Below are positions 7,934 to 14,636 of a DNA stretch of 14,636 nucleotides, one piece after another. Both the position numbers and the translations under genes were made by a program. Each line of letters opens with the position of its first letter. Position 1 is the stretch's first letter. The notes beneath the pieces were generated by a model. The model saw nothing but the letters and a program-made list of their open reading frames with translations. It was not told where the DNA came from and did not search any database. Origin of the DNA: Bordetella parapertussis (GTDB lineage: Bacteria > Cyanobacteriota > Cyanobacteriia > PCC-6307 > Cyanobiaceae); contig CALPMR020000040.1 of NCBI GenBank assembly GCA_943324725.2, positions 1 to 14,636 of the forward strand, in the 5' to 3' direction.

Positions 7934-8848
7934 ATCGTCGATGCGAATGCGACTCACCCAGTGGTCATAGTCAGGATCGCGGCCTTCCGTGATCGCCGTC
8001 AGGCGCTCCCGCAGCCGTTCCATGATCGGCCGGTGGGTGGGCAGTTCGGTGTTCTCGATCCGGCGCACCGGCGTCACCCGGGCGGCCGTGCCACTGAGGA
8101 ACACCTCGTCGGCGATCATCAGTTCGGTCTTGTCGACCGGGCGTTCGAGCACGGGAATGCCCATCACCGTCGCCAGTTCGAGGATGCTGGCGCGGGTGAT
8201 CCCTTCAAGGATGTCCTGATCGACGCTCGGCGTGATCAGCACGCCATCGCGCACCAGGAACAGATTCATGCCGCTGGCCTCACTCACCTTGCCGCGGCTG
8301 TTCAGCAGCAGCGCCTCATCAAAACCGCTCTTGACCGCTTCGGTCTTGGCCAGGGAGCTGGTGATGTAGGCACCGCTGATCTTGCCCCGCAGCGGCAGGG
8401 AGCGGTCCTCCTGACGGGTCCAGCTGCTGATGCGGCAGCTGACGCCATCGGGGGAGAGGTAATCCCCCATCTCGATGCCATAAATCAGGAAGTCAGTCTG
8501 AATGTTGTGCAGGCGTGGGGCGATGCCGAGATCGCTGGTGTAGACGAACGGCCGCAGATAGAACGGGCAGGTGGGGCGGTTGGCCTGGATGAAGGCGTGG
8601 ATCGCCGTATGGATCGTCGCCTCGTCCAGTTCGGTCAGCAGCAGCCGGGCGCTCTGGCTGAGCCGGCGGGCGTGGCGATCGGCCCGGAACAGCAGAATCT
8701 CGTTCGCATCGACCGGATTGGGCAGCCCACGCATGCCGCCGAAGGCCCCGGTGCCGTAATGCAAGGCATGGGTGGCCACCGACAGGGTGGCCTCGGCGAA
8801 GGGCACACAGGTCCCGCCGAACCAGGCATAGGGAAGGAACTGATGCAT
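7931..8848 (-). CDS. ilvE: Branched-chain amino acid aminotransferase
   Basis: A 305-residue fold-type IV PLP enzyme catalysing the last step of leucine, isoleucine and valine synthesis, with glutamate as amino donor. The N-terminus has the family pattern ([25 protein letters not shown] in part, near 8-32). The PLP lysine is Lys156 in RGKISGAYI; Glu190 in VSEASGMN contacts the PLP ring nitrogen; phosphate-binding segments are EGITR at 215-219 and SGTAA at 252-256. The active site looks complete and the length is standard. Fold-type IV also includes D-amino-acid transaminase and aminodeoxychorismate lyase, but the overall pattern is IlvE-like. The ATG at 8848 has no strong ribosome-binding site. 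It overlaps metH by one base and diverges from cobN across 53 bp. Confidence 0.93.
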   Translation of the reverse strand: MHQFLPYAWFGGTCVPFAEATLSVATHALHYGTGAFGGMRGLPNPVDANEILLFRADRHARRLSQSARLLLTELDEATIHTAIHAFIQANRPTCPFYLRPFVYTSDLGIAPRLHNIQTDFLIYGIEMGDYLSPDGVSCRISSWTRQEDRSLPLRGKISGAYITSSLAKTEAVKSGFDEALLLNSRGKVSEASGMNLFLVRDGVLITPSVDQDILEGITRASILELATVMGIPVLERPVDKTELMIADEVFLSGTAARVTPVRRIENTELPTHRPIMERLRERLTAITEGRDPDYDHWVSRIRIDD

Positions 8849-8901
8849 GAGCGGCGGAAACGTTCGCCCGATCTTCTCACCGCACCCTGCAGGATGGGGG
8901 C
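8849..8901. promoter_or_regulatory. Divergent ilvE/cobN intergenic region
   Basis: Only 53 bp separate the two start codons, so promoters for both genes must overlap here or lie inside the opposing gene. I see no convincing -10/-35 pair and no cobalamin riboswitch; the space is too short for one. AGGA (8891-8894) lies 7 nt before the cobN ATG and is a good ribosome-binding site. Confidence 0.5.
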
Positions 8902-11900
8902 ATGCACAGGTTGGCGGCGGTTCCCGGCCAGGACGACAGCGACTCGCCAGGGCAACTGTTCGTGGAACAGGCCCCGGCGCCGGTGGTGCTGCTCAGCAGT
9001 GCCGACACCGATCTGGTGGCAATCGAAACGCTGCTGCAGGCCAGCCCCCAGCTGTTGCCGGTGGAGCTGCGGGCTCTGAACCTGGCGGCGCTCAGCCATC
9101 CGGCGGTGATCGATCACTACATCCGCACCTCCCTGGGCTCGGCCAAGGTGGTGATCGTGCGCCTGCTGGGGGGCCGGGGCCACTGGAGTTATGGCCTCGA
9201 ACAACTGCGCCACTGGGCCAGCCGGCCGGCGACCGGCGCCGACCGCCCCAGGCAGCTGCTGGTGCTGGCCGGCACGGCGGACGAGGACGCCAGCCTGGCA
9301 TCGCTCGGCAGCGTGCCCGCTCCCCTGGCCAGGGCCCTGGCCGCGGCCCTGCGCGAGGGGGGCGCCGCCAACCTCGAGGCCCTGCTGGGGTGTGTGACCA
9401 GCCTGCTCAACGGTGAACTGCCCGAGCCGCCGGCACTGCAGCCCGGTGCCGATCCCCTGCCCCACGACTGGCGGGACGAGCCGGGGCCGCGGGTGGGGTT
9501 GATCGTCTATCGCGCCCTGCTGCAAGCCGGCGATCTGGCCCTGGTGGAGGCCTGCCTGCAGGAGCTGCGCCAGCAAGGGCTGGCGCCCAGGGCGCTGTGG
9601 GTCAGCAGTTTGCGGGATCCGGCCGTGCAGCAGGGGGTGGGGGATCTGCTCGAGCGCGAGGCCGCCGAGGCGGTGCTCTGCGCCACCGGCTTCGCCTCCG
9701 TGCAGTTCAACGATGCCGGCCTCGGTGCCCCCCTCTGGGAGCGGCTGCAGGTGCCTGTGTTGCAGTTGCTCTGCAGCGGCAGATCCCAGCGCCACTGGCA
9801 GGAGAGCAGCATCGGCCTGGGGCCCCTCGACCTCAGCCTGCAGATTGCCCTGCCGGAACTGGACGGCCGGATCACCACCCGGGTGGGGGCCTTCAAGGAA
9901 GTGGCTGGAGCGAGCGATCGCCTCGGCACCGCTCTGCAGCGATTGCAGCCCGATCCGGAGCGGCTGGCCTGGATCGTGACCCTCACCCGCCACTGGATCA
10001 CGTTGCGGCGCACCGCCAGCCGTGAACGGCGGGTCGCCCTGGTGCTCGCCAACTACCCCACACGCAACAGCCGACTGGCCAATGGGGTAGGCCTCGACAC
10101 CCCGGCCAGCGTGGCCCTGATGCTGACCTGGTTGGCGCAGGCGGGCTACAGCCTCGGCGCTGAACCCCTGCCCGCCGATGGGGACGCCCTGATCCGGGCC
10201 TTGCTGGCCGGCCGCAGCAACGATCCGGAGAGCAGTCACCGGCCGCCCCTGGGCCAGCTGAGCCTGGCCGAGTACCAGCGCTGGTACGCAGGGCTGCCGG
10301 CGGCCGGTCGCCAGCGGCTGGAGGCCGTCTGGGGGCTGCCCGAGACCGATCGCGATCTGGAGAGCGGCGAGGGCGGAGCGGCCTTTGCGATCCGGGGCCT
10401 GCGTTTTGATCGGGTCGTGCTGCTGATCCAGCCGGCCCGGGGCTACGACCGCGACCCCAGCCTCAGCTATCACAGCCCCGACCTGCCCCCCACCCACGCC
10501 TATCTGGCCCAGTACCTCTGGCTGCGGCAGGAGTTCGCCGCCCAGGTGGTGGTGCATGTGGGTAAACACGGCAACCTCGAATGGCTGCCCGGTAAGGGCC
10601 TGGGCCTCTCCCCCGACTGTTTCCCGGAATGGGCCCTGGGGCCGCTGCCACACCTCTATCCCTTCATCGTCAATGACCCCGGCGAGGGCAGCCAGGCCAA
10701 GCGGCGGGCCCAGGCGGTGATCCTCGATCACCTGACGCCCCCCCTGGGCCGGGCCGGCCTGCACGGCCCGCTGCAGGCACTGGAGACCCTGCTCGATGAG
10801 TACTGGGAGGCCAGCCAGCTGGGCGCCGAACGGGCGCCGCTGCTGCGCCAGCAGCTGTCGCAGCAACTGGGCCAACTGCAATTGCCCGGCCTGGAACGGG
10901 ATCTCGATCAGCAGCTCGAGCAGGCCGATGGCTATCTCTGCGAGCTCAAAGAAGCCCAGATCCGCCTCGGCCTGCACACCTACGGCACCCTGCCGGCGCC
11001 ACCGCTGCTGGCCGAACTGCTGCTCTGCCTGGCCCGGGCGCCCCAGGCCGGCCTGCCCGGCCTCACCCAGGCCCTGGCGCTGGACCTGGGCCTGGAACTG
11101 GACCCCTGGGCCGATGGCGAAGACCAGCTGCTCAGCCCGGCCGACCAGCAGCGGGTTTCGCTCCTGGCCCAGGAGCTGCACCAATCCCAGCCGCAGCAGT
11201 CCGAGCGCCCTGGCGCGGCCCGGCTCGGCGGCGATGGGGTGGCCCTGCTGGAGCAGTGGGCCCTGCAGCTGGTGCAACGAGAGCTGATGCAGTGGGAGCT
11301 GAAGCAGCGAGAGCTGATGCAGTGGGAGCTGCTGGAGCAGCAGCGGCTGGAACAGCAGCAAGAGGCGGCTGAGTCGAGCAGCGCCGCGCCTTGCCCGGCA
11401 CCCCGTGCCGTGGTCGCCCAGGACATCTGCGGCCCCAGGCCTGACCCAGCGGCCGGGCTGTCACCCAGCTCTCTCGGACACGAGGCAGCAGCCAGCCAGC
11501 CGCCAGCGATCGACGCTGTGCTGGCGGGCACACGGGCGGCTGGCCTCGATCTGCAAACCCCTGGCCCCGTCAGCGAATCCGTGCTGCACCACCTGCGCCA
11601 GCAATTGCAGCCGGCGCTGCTGGCCTGCGGTGAAGCCGAGCGCCAGGCCCTGCTGCGGGGCCTGGCGGGGGGCCGGATCGCCGCCGGACCATCAGGGGCG
11701 CCCACCCGGGGGCGACCCGACCTGCTGCCCACCGGCCGCAACTTCTACAGCGTCGATCTGCGCGGCCTGCCGACGGAGGCGGCCTGGGATCTGGGTCGCC
11801 GCAGCGCCGAGCTGCTGCTGGAGCTGCATCTGCAGGAGCAGGGGGACGATCTGCGCCAGCTGGCCCTGTCGGTGTGGGGCACGGCCACGATGCGCAACGG

Positions 11901-12918
11901 CGGCGAGGACATCGCCCAGGCCCTGGCGCTGATGGGGGTGCGGCCGATCTGGGATGGGCCGACGCGCCGCCTCGTCGATCTGGAGGTGATCCCCCTGGCC
12001 CTGCTGGGCAGGCCGCGGGTGGATGTCACCCTGCGCATCTCCGGCCTGTTCCGCGATGCCTTTCCCCAGCTGGTCGGCTGGTTCAACCGGGCCACCCGCC
12101 TGGTGGCAGCCCTGGCGGAGGCGGCCCAGGACAATCCCCTGGCCGATATGGCCCGGCGCGATGGCCACTGGGGCCGGGTCTACGGCTCGGCGCCAGGGGC
12201 CTATGGCGCCGGCCTGCAGGGCCTGATCGACAGCGGACACTGGGAGGAGCGCGGCGATCTGGGCGACGCCTTCCTGAACTGGAGCCAGTGGCGCTACGAC
12301 GGCGAAATGGGCCCGGCGGCGATCGCCGCGCCGCAGATCGAGGCCGAGCTCGATCGCGCCGGCCTGGAGCAGCGCCTGCAGCAGGTCCAGGTGGTGCTGC
12401 ACAACCAGGACAATCGCGAGCATGACCTGCTCGACTCCGACGACTACTACCAGTTCCAGGGGGGCTTGAGCGCCGCGGTGGAGCGCCTCTCCGGCCAGCG
12501 GCCGGCCCTGTGGTTCGGCGACCATTCCCGCAGTCAGCGGCCGCGCCTGCATCGGCTGGAGCGGGAACTCGACAAGGTGCTGCGCTCGCGGCTGCTCAAC
12601 CCCCGCTGGATCAGCGGCATGCTGAACCACGGCTACAAGGGCGGCTTTGAAATGGCGGCCAGCCTGGATTATCTGTTCGCCTACGACGCCAGCACCGGTC
12701 GGGTGCCGGACTGGAGCTATGGCGCCATCAGCCAGACCTGGCTGGCTTCAGCGGAGGTGCTGGCCTTTCTGCGCCAGAGCAACCCCTGGGCCCTGCGCGA
12801 TATGGCCGAACGGCTGCTTGAAGCTCACCACCGGGGCCTCTGGGAAGGGGCAGAGGCCACAGAAATCGAACGACTGGGCCAGCTGGTGCTCGACAGCGAG
12901 GCCCTGATCGAAACCTGA
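8902..12918 (+). CDS. cobN: Cobaltochelatase subunit CobN
   Basis: Large subunit of the ATP-dependent chelatase that inserts cobalt into the corrin ring (hydrogenobyrinate a,c-diamide) in aerobic-type B12 synthesis; related to ChlH/BchH of magnesium chelatase. Family landmarks are HVGKHGNLEWLPGKGLGLS near 552-570, the stretch PSGAPTRGRPDLLPTGRNFYSVD near 930-952, SVWGTATMRNGGEDIAQAL near 990-1008 and a C-terminal LNHGYKGGFEMA near 1241-1252. At 1338 residues it is long for the family: residues about 755-885 form a Gln/Leu/Ala/Ser-rich, low-complexity insertion just before the conserved C-terminal half. Start ATG 8902 has AGGA 7 nt upstream. No CobS or CobT is present here; in cyanobacteria the magnesium-chelatase subunits ChlI and ChlD are thought to serve instead (family knowledge, not shown here). 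Its stop lies one base from the stop of the convergent gene. ChlH is excluded by the overall match to CobN. Confidence 0.94.
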   Translation: MHRLAAVPGQDDSDSPGQLFVEQAPAPVVLLSSADTDLVAIETLLQASPQLLPVELRALNLAALSHPAVIDHYIRTSLGSAKVVIVRLLGGRGHWSYGLEQLRHWASRPATGADRPRQLLVLAGTADEDASLASLGSVPAPLARALAAALREGGAANLEALLGCVTSLLNGELPEPPALQPGADPLPHDWRDEPGPRVGLIVYRALLQAGDLALVEACLQELRQQGLAPRALWVSSLRDPAVQQGVGDLLEREAAEAVLCATGFASVQFNDAGLGAPLWERLQVPVLQLLCSGRSQRHWQESSIGLGPLDLSLQIALPELDGRITTRVGAFKEVAGASDRLGTALQRLQPDPERLAWIVTLTRHWITLRRTASRERRVALVLANYPTRNSRLANGVGLDTPASVALMLTWLAQAGYSLGAEPLPADGDALIRALLAGRSNDPESSHRPPLGQLSLAEYQRWYAGLPAAGRQRLEAVWGLPETDRDLESGEGGAAFAIRGLRFDRVVLLIQPARGYDRDPSLSYHSPDLPPTHAYLAQYLWLRQEFAAQVVVHVGKHGNLEWLPGKGLGLSPDCFPEWALGPLPHLYPFIVNDPGEGSQAKRRAQAVILDHLTPPLGRAGLHGPLQALETLLDEYWEASQLGAERAPLLRQQLSQQLGQLQLPGLERDLDQQLEQADGYLCELKEAQIRLGLHTYGTLPAPPLLAELLLCLARAPQAGLPGLTQALALDLGLELDPWADGEDQLLSPADQQRVSLLAQELHQSQPQQSERPGAARLGGDGVALLEQWALQLVQRELMQWELKQRELMQWELLEQQRLEQQQEAAESSSAAPCPAPRAVVAQDICGPRPDPAAGLSPSSLGHEAAASQPPAIDAVLAGTRAAGLDLQTPGPVSESVLHHLRQQLQPALLACGEAERQALLRGLAGGRIAAGPSGAPTRGRPDLLPTGRNFYSVDLRGLPTEAAWDLGRRSAELLLELHLQEQGDDLRQLALSVWGTATMRNGGEDIAQALALMGVRPIWDGPTRRLVDLEVIPLALLGRPRVDVTLRISGLFRDAFPQLVGWFNRATRLVAALAEAAQDNPLADMARRDGHWGRVYGSAPGAYGAGLQGLIDSGHWEERGDLGDAFLNWSQWRYDGEMGPAAIAAPQIEAELDRAGLEQRLQQVQVVLHNQDNREHDLLDSDDYYQFQGGLSAAVERLSGQRPALWFGDHSRSQRPRLHRLERELDKVLRSRLLNPRWISGMLNHGYKGGFEMAASLDYLFAYDASTGRVPDWSYGAISQTWLASAEVLAFLRQSNPWALRDMAERLLEAHHRGLWEGAEATEIERLGQLVLDSEALIET
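9914..9921. repeat. HIP1 octamer GCGATCGC
   Basis: Palindromic GCGATCGC inside cobN. This octamer is over-represented in many cyanobacterial genomes; three copies in this window modestly support a cyanobacterial source. Confidence 0.7.
11278..11337 (+). repeat. 30-bp in-frame tandem repeat within cobN
   Basis: Two adjacent 30-bp units, 11278-11307 and 11308-11337, match at 27 of 30 positions; the first 24 bases are identical. Each codes for ten residues, RELMQWELKQ and RELMQWELLE (residues about 793-812). They extend a Gln/Leu/Glu-rich helix-like segment (from EQWALQLVQ to LEQQQEAAE) inside the low-complexity insertion of CobN. The near identity points to recent slippage duplication. Confidence 0.9.
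12319..12326. repeat. HIP1 octamer GCGATCGC
   Basis: Second palindromic GCGATCGC, inside the 3' part of cobN, embedded in GGCGGCGATCGCCGC. Confidence 0.7.
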
Positions 12919-12919
12919 C

Positions 12920-13456
12920 TCAGGTGTTCAGATCCCTGGCCATCGACTTGAAGGGGTTGATGTCGCCAGCCTTACCACCCTGCTGGGTGATCCTGGGCTG
13001 GTCGTTGCTCTGATCGCCCGTCTCACCTTTGCGGGGGGCGCTGCCGGGAACGTTGACGGCCACGGCAGCGCCTCGCTTGCGCTGCTCCAGCTCCGCTTTG
13101 GACATCTGCTGGGCGAAGGTCTTCTTCACCGGCTTGGGCACGCCACCGGTGAGATCCACCTTGACATCGGTGTCGGGATTGATGCCGGCCAGTCCGGGGG
13201 TCATTTTCTCGAGCTTGGCCTCCATCGAGGCGACTTCGGCGATCATTTCCTTATTGCCCGGGCTGTCGACATTGCCGGGGAAGGTGTGGCGGATCGTGTT
13301 CGAGCGCCGCATGAAGTTGACGTTGCCGAGGCTGCTGGAGGCGTCGGCGTCGAGGAAGAAGGTCTCCTCGTTTTTCTTCGGCTTTGCAGCCTCAGATTGT
13401 CCGGAGATCTTCACGGAGGGGGAACTGGAACCCAGCAGGCGATCGAAGAGACCCAT
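12920..13456 (-). CDS. Conserved cyanobacterial-type protein of unknown function (178 aa)
   Basis: A soluble protein starting MGLFDRLLGSSS, a short amphipathic helix, followed by a largely polar, probably disordered chain. The most ordered-looking core is about 31-60 (ETFFLDADAS... then GNVNFMRRSNTIRHTFPG), and a second block at 101-126 (DLTGGVPKPVKKTFAQQMSKAELEQRKR) is basic. The C-terminal 40 residues are Gly/Gln/Asp-rich. No signal peptide or membrane segment is seen. From memory, proteins with this core occur widely in cyanobacteria, without a known function; the phrase NTIRHTFPG is a good search handle. I prefer ATG 13456 over a TTG at 13480, because the MGLFD start fits a natural N-terminus. 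It lies 27 nt after the PHP-domain gene on the same strand and converges on cobN with one base between stops. Confidence 0.78.
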   Translation of the reverse strand: MGLFDRLLGSSSPSVKISGQSEAAKPKKNEETFFLDADASSSLGNVNFMRRSNTIRHTFPGNVDSPGNKEMIAEVASMEAKLEKMTPGLAGINPDTDVKVDLTGGVPKPVKKTFAQQMSKAELEQRKRGAAVAVNVPGSAPRKGETGDQSNDQPRITQQGGKAGDINPFKSMARDLNT

Positions 13457-13483
13457 CGGCAGCAAGGAATGCGTCAGCAAACC

Positions 13484-14149
13484 CTAGCGGCCGTTGAGCG
13501 CCAGACCGTGGGTATCGGTGCCACAACTCTGCAAAAGGCCACGTTCGGCCAGGTCGGCGGCGATCGCCTCACAGATCAGGGGCGTCGCCGACCAGGGCTG
13601 CCGCTGCTCGTAGTCGTACCAGGCCTCGGCACCATCGAAGCCGAGATCGGCGGCCGCGGCGATCAGGCGGCCGTGGGGCAGGCGATAGCGGGCGGGATGG
13701 GCCAGCAGCGCCAGGCCTCCCGCCCGCTGGATCGCGCCCAGCAGGACTTCGCAGCGCAGAGCCGGACCGACGCAGGCCATGCCCTGCAGATAGGGCTCCA
13801 GCAACGGGGCCTGATCGTCGAAACCCAAGGCCAGCACATGCACCAGACAACCCTCCAGCAGGGCACTGATCTCAACCCCTCGCCAGAGGGTGGGCACCGC
13901 CTCGCCCTGGGCGCGCCGGGCCTCCAGAGCCGCCGCCACGGCTCTGTGGGCAGCGATCGAGTGGTGATCGGTGATCGCCAGATGTTCCAGGCCGAGCTCG
14001 ATCGCCTGAACTGCCAGCTCGGCGGGCCCCAGGCTGCCGTCACTGCAGAGGGTGTGGCAGTGGAAGTTGTACCGCCCTGGGCAGCTGTCCGGCCCGACCT
14101 GGCGCAGCACCGCCGCCAGGGGGTGATCCCGGGCCTCAGGCCGCAGCAC
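13484..14149 (-). CDS. PHP-domain metal-dependent phosphoesterase-like protein
   Basis: A 221-residue PHP-domain protein of the TrpH/YciV type (nucleotide or polynucleotide phosphoesterase fold), with a complete set of predicted metal ligands: His30 and His32 in NFHCHT, Asp37, Asp61/His62 in AITDHHS, Glu93 in GVEIS, His104, His151 in LAHPARYR, and Asp212/His214 in GTDTHG. Substrate is not predictable from sequence alone. I place the start at GTG 14149, with GGAGG 5 nt upstream and the conserved-looking DHPL segment just after it. An ATG at 14236 would add 29 residues read from the repetitive hemJ 3' end in another frame and is unlikely; a GTG at 14110 is a shorter option. The start lies 14 nt inside hemJ, so the two genes are probably translated from one message. 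Confidence 0.88.
   Translation of the reverse strand: MLRPEARDHPLAAVLRQVGPDSCPGRYNFHCHTLCSDGSLGPAELAVQAIELGLEHLAITDHHSIAAHRAVAAALEARRAQGEAVPTLWRGVEISALLEGCLVHVLALGFDDQAPLLEPYLQGMACVGPALRCEVLLGAIQRAGGLALLAHPARYRLPHGRLIAAAADLGFDGAEAWYDYEQRQPWSATPLICEAIAADLAERGLLQSCGTDTHGLALNGR
13560..13567. repeat. HIP1 octamer GCGATCGC
   Basis: Third palindromic GCGATCGC, within the PHP-domain gene. Confidence 0.7.
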
Positions 14150-14636
14150 CGCCGCCTCCGGCTGCCGCCGCCAGCTGCTCAGCAGCCAGCTGCTCGGCAG
14201 CCAGCCGCTCCGCTCGCAGCCGCCGCCAGCGGGCATAGAACTGGATCGAGGCGGCCATGAACAGCACCAGCGCCACGATCAACCAGGTGGCGGCACCGGT
14301 GGGGAACTGGTTCTTGAACACCACCAGCATCACCACGATCACCAGCAGCAGGGTGGGCAGTTCATTGAGGGCGCGCAGCTGCTTCGGGCTCCAGGCGCAG
14401 GCGCCCCGCTGCAGCTGGCCCATCAGCCGATAGCAGAAGGCGTGGTAGACGAGCAGAGCCGCCACGAAGGCCAGCTTGGCGTGCATCCAGCCCTGCTGCA
14501 GCCAGGTGGGATTGACACTCAGCAGGCCGGCAGCGCAGACCACCGCCACCACCATGCCCGGCGTGGTGATGATGTTGGCCAGGCGCCGCGCCATCAGGGC
14601 GTACTGCTGCTGGAACGGCTCCACCAGCGCCGCCTC
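14136..14636 (-). CDS. hemJ: Protoporphyrinogen IX oxidase HemJ (partial, 5' end outside window)
   Basis: The C-terminal 166 residues of a HemJ/UPF0093 membrane protein, which oxidises protoporphyrinogen IX to protoporphyrin IX for heme and chlorophyll synthesis. Four hydrophobic segments are visible, roughly at TTPGMVVAVVCAAGLL, KLAFVAALLVYHAFCYRL, LPTLLLVIVVMLVVF and TWLIVALVLFMAASIQFY. Family landmarks are RRLANIITTPGM, GWMHAKL, and the loop WSPKQLRALNELPT. The frame stays open to the right edge (EAALVEPFQQQY), as expected when the first helices lie beyond it, so the GTG at 14624 is not the start. After the last helix comes a basic stretch and an unusual Ala/Glu/Gln/Gly-rich tail (LAAEQLAAEQLAAAAGGGGAAA in part) that carries a 15-bp repeat and overlaps the PHP-domain start. 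Confidence 0.92.
   Translation of the reverse strand, partial: EAALVEPFQQQYALMARRLANIITTPGMVVAVVCAAGLLSVNPTWLQQGWMHAKLAFVAALLVYHAFCYRLMGQLQRGACAWSPKQLRALNELPTLLLVIVVMLVVFKNQFPTGAATWLIVALVLFMAASIQFYARWRRLRAERLAAEQLAAEQLAAAAGGGGAAA
14171..14215 (-). repeat. 15-bp tandem repeat in the hemJ 3' end
   Basis: Three consecutive 15-bp units (14171-14185, 14186-14200, 14201-14215). The first two differ at one base (CCAGCTGCTCAGCAG and CCAGCTGCTCGGCAG on the plus strand); the third is diverged. In hemJ they encode the repeated five-residue pattern AEQLA after the last membrane helix, so the tail grew by in-frame slippage. Confidence 0.8.

Noticed and set aside
8849..8901. A cobalamin riboswitch controlling cobN, ilvE or metH.
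   Set aside because: The intergenic space is 53 bp, too short for the known B12 riboswitch, and no B12-box-like sequence was seen there.
7961..9079. A plus-strand open frame of 372 codons opposite ilvE running into the cobN start.
   Set aside because: It reads antisense to ilvE and then out of frame in cobN; composition is artificial and both real genes are well supported.
8635..11361. A minus-strand open frame of about 900 codons opposite cobN and the ilvE 5' end.
   Set aside because: It is antisense to two firmly identified genes, is extremely rich in Gln, Leu, Gly and Ala, and has no recognisable domain. GC-rich codon use in cobN explains the lack of stops.
12911..12925. Terminator between the convergent cobN and 178-residue protein genes.
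   Set aside because: The stops are one base apart and no clear inverted repeat lies at the junction.

Overview
The window reads as ordinary chromosome of a GC-rich picocyanobacterium, most likely of the Cyanobium/Synechococcus group. Evidence: dense gene packing with several overlaps of 1-14 nt, GC-rich third codon positions, three GCGATCGC (HIP1-type) octamers, and the gene set itself: a HemJ-type protoporphyrinogen oxidase, CobN without CobS/CobT beside it, full-length B12-dependent MetH, and small proteins of cyanobacterial type. Genus is inference. I see no tRNA or rRNA, no insertion sequence, no CRISPR array and no phage or defence genes.

Left part (1-3495). On the minus strand, gpsA (glycerol-3-phosphate dehydrogenase) is followed with a 4-nt overlap by a PhzF-family isomerase-like gene. 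Diverging from gpsA across only 22 bp is a plus-strand SDR oxidoreductase. It converges, with 4 bp between stops, on a minus-strand DUF2237 gene. A plus-strand gene for a very acidic 75-residue protein follows.

Gap (3496-3825). About 330 bp without a supported gene. It holds a 14-nt-period direct repeat and a strong 34-nt hairpin that probably ends transcription of the genes to its right.

Centre (3826-12918). A minus-strand set runs ilvE - metH - a 90-residue basic/acidic small protein; ilvE and metH overlap as TGATG. Diverging from ilvE across 53 bp is a 4-kb plus-strand cobN, the large subunit of cobaltochelatase. A gene that inserts cobalt into the corrin ring therefore sits next to the main enzyme that uses the finished cofactor, together with a branched-chain aminotransferase. 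CobN carries an unusual low-complexity insertion containing a 30-bp tandem repeat.

Right part (12920-14636). A minus-strand set of three: hemJ (cut by the window edge), a PHP-domain phosphoesterase-like gene starting inside the hemJ 3' end, and a conserved cyanobacterial protein of unknown function whose stop lies 1 nt from the cobN stop.

No clearly new multi-gene system was found. The most useful leads are the CobN insertion, the 34-nt hairpin, the nested hemJ/PHP start with in-frame repeats, and three uncharacterised small or disordered proteins.
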